Assembly (NCBI RefSeq): GCF_003576645.1
Contig: NC_044930.1
Span: 22,492,160 to 22,556,159, forward strand
From: Ipomoea triloba
Lineage: Eukaryota; Streptophyta; Magnoliopsida; Solanales; Convolvulaceae
Reading direction: 5' to 3'
DNA length: 64,000 bases
Shown piece after piece: positions 57,158 through 64,000 of the stretch (the stretch's first letter is position 1; each line of letters opens with the position of its first letter). A program made the translations under genes and the position numbers. The notes beneath the pieces were generated by a model, which saw nothing but the letters and a program-made list of their open reading frames with translations, searched no databases and was not told where the DNA came from.

Positions 57158-57211
57158 TTTATATATACGACTCCAAAGCTGCTTGAAACCACTACATTTC
57201 CGATGTGGGAC
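57158..57211 (-). promoter_or_regulatory. USE and TATA of U5 gene 4
   Basis: GTCCCACATCG and TATATATAAA about 33 bp apart, as in gene 3. Confidence 0.85.
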
Positions 57212-57760
57212 AAGAGTTCAGTTTTTAAAACACCTAACATTTTTTGCCTACTTTTCTCACTTTCCGATTACAACGATTTAAACTTAGATTTTATTTCATA
57301 TCAATACATTTAAGCTTCCATATTACAATTGATATATATCAACTTTGAATTTCACTTGTTCATATTTACAATCGATAAATATCACAATTAAAAGAATATA
57401 TAGATATTGTCAACCTTAATCAGCATTTTATACTATCTTTTACCCAAGACAGTCTAGTATTCAGGTAAAGTTGCAAATTTGCTTGGAACTCAGACTTGGT
57501 ACACCATTGAGTACTGTAAAAATTGAGGGGGGAAACAGAAAGACTGCACATAAACAAAAGAGTGCAATACTGCATACAAGAACATACAAACATTGCTAAT
57601 TAGTAATTATCAAGTCATCTACCAAATCAATGAATTATGAATTTTTTAAACAAGCTTGGTTTTTTCTTAAACTCTAACTTATGAGTTCTAAAACATCACT
57701 AGTCTGGGGAAGTTGCTAACAGAGCACAATACCAACTACTACAAATGTAATCTATAGGAT

Positions 57761-58744
57761 TCAGTTCTGCTGCTCCTCACCACCTCCAGCTTGCTCGGCT
57801 TCGGCAGCCATCAGTTCATCGAACTTCTCCGTCTTCCCCAGCACTATCTCAATCTACACAAATGAGAGAGCATTAATAAATGCTTACCTTTAGAAAGTGA
57901 GAACAAAGAAAAGTTTGTGATGAAAGAGGTGAGAATTTTTGTTTAGATGAGATGACGGGGAGAGAGGAGTAAGAATTGGTGGTTGTGCAGGTAGTATGAG
58001 AGAAGCTAGGTTCATCATAAAGGGGAGCCAATTTTTTAAGAGTTACCCTAGCTTTTGATACAGGTCGACTTCCTGGTTCATCTCTCATGTCCACTGTAAG
58101 TGTCCTTATCTCTGCATACAACATAGATGCCGAAAATGTTACTCCATATTAAACATTCTAAGAGAGGCTAGGAAAAATATGAGAAGTATAAAGGCAGGGA
58201 GCCTCACTCTTTTCAATGGCAAACCCATTGTTCTTCAATATTTCAGCAACTGTAACCACTGTAGAGATAGCTGCAGGAACGACATTGGCACATTGTTAAT
58301 TTCTTACTTTTTTCTTAAGAAGATTATAGGCATTAAAAGAAAAAGGTGTATGTAATGAGAATAAGCAATGTAATACTACTAAAAACACTACTCAAGTAGC
58401 AGCTCAATCACCAAAAAAAACTTACATCATTTCTTTTCCCTTGGAAATTACACAATTTTTCTTTGTTCAGCAAAAATAGTTTGTTGAGCTATGAAGCTAA
58501 GAGAGACATGATTGCATTTCGTAATTTACACATGTATTTTCCTTTTGAATTCAACACAAATACCACAAAACGAACTGAAAAGAAATTCACTTCACATTGT
58601 CTGTTGGTCACTTTGACCTTAGTTTTCATCGTTCATTCTTCAGTGGGTTTTCTTTTCTCTAACAATCCACTACAAATAGCATGGCTGGAAGCCCAAACCA
58701 GCTGATCATTCCAACCAAACAAAGGATTGCATAAGACACACAAC

Positions 58745-58775
<31 letters not shown>

Positions 58776-60124
58776 CACACACACTACCAACCGCATACAC
58801 AAATGTAAAACCATTTTCTTCCGCATTTGTACACAAATGACAAATCCAATGTTTACCAGTATGTTTAAAATGTTTACCCTTTTTTTTTGCTTCAATCAAA
58901 GGCCACTGAACTTGGAAGCAGTTTAAATTCAAGATTAGTAATTTTGAGAATCTTTGAGCTTTTTTACAAAAGTTAGCAAAGGGAAAAAAAAAAAAAAAAA
59001 AAAAAAACCTTCAAGTCATAGAGAGCTCATGAATATCACTCTTCTATTAAAGGCAAGTATTATTGACTAACAAAGGGTTTTATGCAACTAAAGAGTAATT
59101 TGGACCCCAGCTTGCCAAATCACCTTGTGTAAGGAGATAATTTATGTACACAACATTAAGGTTACTAATGCACCTTAGATGCAAAGATAAAGAATCTTCC
59201 ACCGGGGAACAGGATTAAAATGAAAAATTGAAGAAACCCAAAGTGAACCATAGATGTCCCATTCATAATTAGCCAAAGAATCAAGGTTCATGAAAATGAG
59301 AGGCGAGAGGATATACCCATTCCAAGTGCAGAGAGTTCCACTTCATTGTATTGTTGCAGGTACCTCTGCACATGAACAATCAACTCAGTGAAAGAAACCA
59401 TATCCACTCAATACATATAATACGAAAACAGAATTCCTTCAAACAAACTTCTCTACATGCACGGATGGTTCATGGGTGTAAACACATACATACATACATA
59501 CATACATCTCCAAACACACATAAACGAAGCACTAAAGCTCATCCCAGGAACCCATCAGCAAAGGCTTTAAGAAGAGTTATATGTTTTCAATTCATGGAGA
59601 TTAGAAAAATGTCCTAGCTCAATATTTACTTAAATCAGAACAATTCAAATGTCATCCTTTATCAGCAATCCAAACAAAAAAGGAATAGCATTAAGCAAAC
59701 TACACCACAAACAGCAACTTCATACATTTTTTTCCTAGACACAAAATGATATCAAGGTTATATATGCATTTACACCCTACAAACAATCAGAGATATTCAT
59801 CCAAGCATCCACAAGCAAGCAATCCACACTCAAACACAGCTCTTTATAGCAATTATTTACACAAACAAAGAAACAACATCAAAATAAAGCCCTGCTTATA
59901 GCTCCAAACTCTCAAGTATATGTTAAAAAACACAGAAATTAGAACTTAAACATCAATGCATACAAATATATACGGCGAGATAACATAGCGAGAACCTTGG
60001 AGAGGTTGACATAGAAGAAGAGGGATTTCTTGGTGTTGGAGACTTGGATTCGGTTCTTCTTTTGGGGTTCGGAATTGGTAGAAGAAATATTAACGTTGTT
60101 GATTCCCTCTGTGATAGCCTCCAT
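57761..60124 (-). CDS. Alba-family DNA/RNA-binding protein
   Basis: Five exons on the minus strand, 60124-59996, 59365-59317, 58270-58208, 58111-58047 and 57853-57761, join in frame to 132 residues. The sequence follows the Alba fold: KKNRIQVSNTKKSLFFYVNL, RYLQQYNEVELSALGMAI, STVVTVAEILKNNG, then IRTLTVDMRD and IEIVLGKTEKFDELM, ending in an acidic/Gln-rich tail (GGGEEQQN). Plant Alba proteins bind RNA or RNA:DNA hybrids and, in Arabidopsis, are linked to R-loop stability and mRNA control. This one belongs to the short At2g34160-type class, from memory. All introns are GT-AG. Length matches short plant family members (about 130 residues). Confidence 0.92.
58747..58784. repeat. A-run and (AC)n microsatellite in Alba intron
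   Basis: An A-run followed by about ten CA units in intron 2 of the Alba gene. Confidence 0.9.
58986..59007. repeat. Poly-A run in Alba intron
   Basis: About 22 A residues. Confidence 0.9.
59485..59508. repeat. (ACAT)n microsatellite in Alba intron
   Basis: About six ACAT units in intron 1. Confidence 0.9.
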
Positions 60125-60230
60125 TAGTTTTCTTCCTCTTCCCCTTCTTCAAAACCCTAACTTCAACCTCCCTCTCTCTCTCTTTAACTCCCCTCTCTCT
60201 CTCTCTCACCTGAGTCTTGCGTATGATGAA
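60125..60230 (-). other. Probable 5' UTR of the Alba gene
   Basis: A GAGA/CT-rich leader lies directly upstream of the ATG and contains TTAGGGTTTTGAAG, typical of plant 5' UTRs. Confidence 0.5.
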
Positions 60231-60245
60231 TTGATGATGGCATAG

Positions 60246-61840
60246 ATAAACTTCGGATAAATTCTTTAATATTCATTTTTGTTACTTTCTAAAATCAATT
60301 TATATTCTTTGTTATTTTTTCCAACTACTATGTAGTACTACTTCCGTCCCAAAATCTGGTTCGTTTAACGATGCTTGACTAAAGTAATTTTTAATTCAAT
60401 TTTTCATAATATTAAGTTTAACATTAATATATAAAATTTATATATTTAGAAACTACATTAAAAGTACTATTAAACACAAAAAATTAAATTTAAAAATAAT
60501 AAAGAATTACTAAAGAAAATAAGCAAAGAAGAAAGAGTTGATTTGACCAATGAATAGTAAATGGGACAGATGGAGTAATATTCTAAATGGGTGGTCATAA
60601 CAGATACTACCTTATAAAAAAATTATGAGTCTTTAAAAAAAATATTACGCTGGAAAATTAAGATATGGTGTTATCTTGGAATATAAGAATTAAATTAGTT
60701 TAAAATTTAAATATAATATTTGGTTTTTTTTGTCACACTTGTGTGAGACCGGATCCTATATTCGTGAGACGAGTCGGGTCGGATCGATGCAAATGTAATA
60801 CTTATATTAGCAAATGTAATATTAATTAGAAATAAAGTGTTTTGTTACTTCTAAGGGAAATGGAATACTTTGGAGGACAATTCATAATTTAGTATTATAT
60901 TTTTTCTTCAAAAGTATTACATTTCTCATATAAGTAATAAGCATTTTATTCATGATTTAGTACTACATTTGTTAATATAAGTATTACATTTCATCTTGAT
61001 CTGACTTGTCTCACGGACAATAATCCATGAAACAGTTTCACACAAGTTTTTTACCATTTTTTAGTACACTGTACTCTAACCTATCTCTATTTGGTTCATT
61101 TTATAAATTTTCTTAGAATTTTTTGTTAATCTCTAAGAAATCTGTTATCTTTCGTAGGAATCAAATTACAAACCAAACATGAAAACTATATCAAAATACA
61201 GTTAAAAAAAAAAAAAAAAAAGAAAAAAAAGAAAAAAAAAAGAGAAAGATACATGAATCATTATTGTTGAGGATTATATTTGAGAAAGAAAACTAGTCAA
61301 ATAATACTGATTATATACCTATAGATGTAAACTTCTTCAATAAATTGTGTGTAATGGTAGAAGAGACAAATTTCTCATATTTTTAAGAGACTTTTAATTA
61401 ACTTGACAACAAAAAGTATAATTGCGTAATTAAATAAATTAGATAGATTCATGTCACCTGAAAAAATCATAAATTTTTCACGTTTAAATTCCTAAAGTTT
61501 GCACTTCCATGCCTACAAACGCCCTCAAGATTTATAAATGAGTCTAAAGTTTATTCAATCACTTTTTTTAGTGACTTTAAAAGACTTTTACTAACTTCAA
61601 GAGTCTAATGATATATAATTTGAATTTTCAAGATCTCTTTATTATTATTAGTGCCAACTACTATATAGGTAGTAAAATGATACATCTATTACCGTTCAAA
61701 ATAAGTTGTCACATGATCAAACCCTGATGGTGGAAACATTGATTCTTTGGGCTACAAAGATTGGTAAAGTATATAACATATACTACCTTGTAAAGAAAAC
61801 TTGTATGAACTTTAAAAGCTTAGAGGCATTCAAGTTAAAC
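60246..61840. other. AT-rich intergenic sequence
   Basis: No gene. Around 60750-61060 there is an inverted arrangement of AAATGTAATACTTATATTAG and CTAATATAAGTATTACATTT-like words, probably a small foldback element. A/AAG runs lie at 61203-61245. Confidence 0.45.
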
Positions 61841-61845
61841 TTTTA

Positions 61846-62040
61846 CAGCATGTTTGGTTCACGGAATTAATTTTAAGGGAATAAGAATAGATAAATACCC
61901 TATACAAAAAAAATGTATTATTATTATTATGTATGAAAAAATATAAATTATATATGAAAATATAGAAATTGTGAATGAATGAAATTCTAAGAACGCTAAT
62001 CTACCATATGCTCCTATGTATATAAATAAAGATATGTGTG

Positions 62041-62119
<79 letters not shown>

Positions 62120-62182
62120 AATTTATGTATATACTTCAATGAATATAATGTATTATATAAATGTAGATAGTTAATTAATTAA

Positions 62183-62219
<37 letters not shown>

Positions 62220-62457
62220 GGTTAATAATACAAAAGGGTATTTTCGATATTATAATATAAAAGTTATTCCCAAATACTTGGGAATATCTAATACCATGGG
62301 GTTCCTTAGGAATGACTATTCCCTCCTGTGTAAGGAATAGCTCATTCTCGGGAATGCTGCGCTATTCCCAAGGATAAAAGGACAGTAAATGATAGAATAG
62401 GTCTATTCCTAGGAACAGTATTATATTCCCGACATATTCCATGAACTAAACACGTTG
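61846..62457. mobile_element. PIF/Harbinger-like MITE
   Basis: A 612-bp element with ends CAGCATGTTTGGTTCACGG and, in reverse complement, CAACGTGTTTAGTTCATGG, flanked by TTA at 61843-61845 and 62458-62460. The interior holds (AAT)n/(ATT)n at 62043-62115 and (AT)n at about 62189-62217, but no transposase. Confidence 0.75.
62043..62115. repeat. (AAT)n/(ATT)n inverted microsatellite
   Basis: About 12 AAT units turn directly into about 12 ATT units, a perfect hairpin-forming arrangement inside the Harbinger MITE. Confidence 0.95.
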
Positions 62458-62460
62458 TTA

Positions 62461-63440
62461 GTGAGTATTCAAAATTCGAGTAGTATTCGATTAAGACTTT
62501 TAAAAATCTTTAAAAATCGGGTGGTATTCAAAAAGTTATGAACCTTTATAGACTTTTGTGTAATTTTTCCTCTCCAATATAAATAGTTAAAAATCAATCA
62601 CTTAAACTCCATATTTCAAAACTTTCTTTCTTCCAATGCTCTTTCACTTAGTCTCTTTATCTAAACTCTATTTATTTATTTTTTTCTATTTAAACTCTAC
62701 AAACCTCATACGTAGCTAAATTCAACAAATTATTTTTTCTTCATTATCATATATTTTCTTCATGCTTACACTCTATAATAACTATTAATAGAAAATTCAA
62801 TGAAAGCAATACCTAACAAGGATAATTGTCCTAACAAATTAAAATAAATGTTTTAATCCGTACCTTAAAATTGATATAATCTTTAAATATATAGTATACT
62901 CTATTTTTGTGGCAAACAAATCTATTTTTTTTTCAATTGGAATGCATAAATTTAGTTGAGATATTTGAAAATATATGATATATTATAAAAGTTATTGCAA
63001 TAAAATTATAGATAGTAAGCATCAAAATAAATCAGTGAAAATTTGTATTGGTCTATTCAATTTAGAGATTTAATGACTTTTGTATACTTTCTAAAATAAA
63101 AAAGCTTGTAAAAGTCAATAAAAGATTATAAGTGTTTGTGATATAAGACTTTTATAGACTTGTTCAAAGTTTACAAAAACTTTTAAAAAATATATATGAA
63201 AGTTGTTTAATATCTATAAACATCCATCATTTTAAAAGTCTTTAAAACTCAACAAAGTCATAATTGAATAAACCCTCCTAAATTCAAACTTTTATAAAAC
63301 TTTTAAAAAATCATTAGTATTCAAAAAGTTGTTAACTTATATAGAATTTATTAAACTTTTTACTTTTGTAGACTTTTTTGTCCTTTAATATAAATAGTTA
63401 AAATTATTAGGACTCTATATTTTATCAAATTTAATTAAGA
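62461..63440. other. AT-rich intergenic sequence
   Basis: No gene or clear element. AGTATTCAAAAAG and GACTTTTGTAG words recur at about 62460-62560 and 63310-63385 in the same orientation, perhaps an old repeat pair. Confidence 0.4.
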
Positions 63441-63444
63441 TTGC

Positions 63445-63498
63445 CAAAGGCCTTGTGGTCAAGTGGCATACCTGTGGCCTTAGTATTCAAAAAAAAAA
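63445..63498 (+). mobile_element. Short SINE copy with target duplication
   Basis: GCCAAAGGCCTTGTGGTCAA, then CTTAGTATTCAA and an A-run; the middle is deleted compared with other copies. AATTAAGATT precedes it and recurs just after the tail (63506-63515), a good target-site duplication. Confidence 0.7.
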
Positions 63499-63689
63499 AA
63501 TTAATTAATTAAGATTCACACTACTTTTACCAATTATGCTTTAGCTAGGACCATCTCTATTCTCTTATGGACCATCTCTATTCTCCTCTTGTATCCTTAT
63601 ACATATATCTCTTATTGTACTTTGTAAACATGATTGATCAATAATAAAATTTCTCTATAGAAATTCTTGTTCTTATCTAGTACCAGTAG

Positions 63690-64000
63690 ACCAAAATGAT
63701 CCATGTCTGCCAACCACCCCATTGTCGAAATTAGTCTCACCTTACTTGCCCAAGCCTATGTTTTTCTAGGTATTGAACCTATGCATATGAAACTACATTT
63801 TTCTTATTAACTATATTTTTTTGCCACCATAAACAATATGAGCCCATATGCTCTTGTCAACAAAGAAAATCCTAATTATTTATTCCTTTGAGTCTTTGGT
63901 TGCTTATGTTTTCCTTATCTTCATCCCTACAACAAACACAAAATAAAGTTTTGATATGCCACATATGTCTTTCTTGGTTACCTAGAGTCGTTTCAAAGAT
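63690..64000 (+). pseudogene. Copia integrase fragment at window edge
   Basis: Plus-strand reading gives pieces of the Ty1-copia integrase C-terminal part: HPIVEISLTLLAQA, SPYALVNKENPNYLFL and FGCLCFPYLHPYNKHKIKF, followed by YATYVFLGYLESFQR. At least three stops lie between them, so it is an old broken copy. It continues beyond the window, opposite in strand to the copia element at 4309. Confidence 0.75.

Noticed and set aside
56462..57313. Open frames over U5 genes 3 and 4 on both strands (up to ~150 codons)
   Set aside because: They lie across the U5 RNA and its promoter in several frames and share no protein family; the RNA and promoter motifs explain their conservation.

Overview
This window looks like nuclear DNA of a flowering plant, most likely a eudicot. 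It is AT-rich and poor in genes, with short GC-richer coding islands, split genes with plant-type GT-AG introns, plant-type snRNA promoters (USE plus TATA) and a dense load of plant transposon families. A Convolvulaceae or other asterid source is only a guess, prompted by mobile elements that carry minisatellites; nothing here proves it.

Layout. 0-10.9 kb: transposons. Two Helitron 5' termini, PIF/Harbinger and hAT-like MITEs, a MULE-like element with an internal minisatellite, a complete but coding-dead Ty1-copia element (4309-8864) with 141-bp LTRs, and a probable solo-LTR fragment. 11.0-12.1 kb: an intact intronless sugar-phosphate/nucleotide-sugar translocator gene. 12.6-31.5 kb: repeats, including a young Pack-MULE (15782-16792) that captured a U-box E3 ligase exon, a PIN auxin-carrier pseudogene fragment, a ~590-bp direct repeat pair, a second gene-fragment element with long terminal inverted repeats (about 24.4-25.5 kb), SINEs and a hAT MITE. 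31.6-39.9 kb: a 14-exon AFG1/LACE1-type mitochondrial ATPase gene with three GC-AG introns.

40.8-51.2 kb: two minus-strand paralogues of an EG45-like/plant natriuretic peptide-like secreted protein, separated by repeats that include a decayed hAT element with an 8-bp target duplication and two elements with internal minisatellites. 53.3-57.2 kb: four minus-strand U5 snRNA genes, each with the invariant U5 loop, an Sm site, a 3' terminal stem and a USE/TATA promoter at Pol II spacing. 57.8-60.1 kb: a five-exon Alba-family nucleic-acid-binding protein gene. 60.2-64 kb: AT-rich repeats, another Harbinger MITE, a short SINE and the edge of a copia pol pseudogene.

The protein genes form no shared pathway. 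From memory, the translocator and AFG1 genes resemble neighbours At2g25520 and At2g25530 in Arabidopsis, so the pair may be an old syntenic block stretched by transposons. The observations most worth following are the U5 snRNA cluster, the two gene-capturing elements and the MULE-like elements that each carry a different minisatellite.
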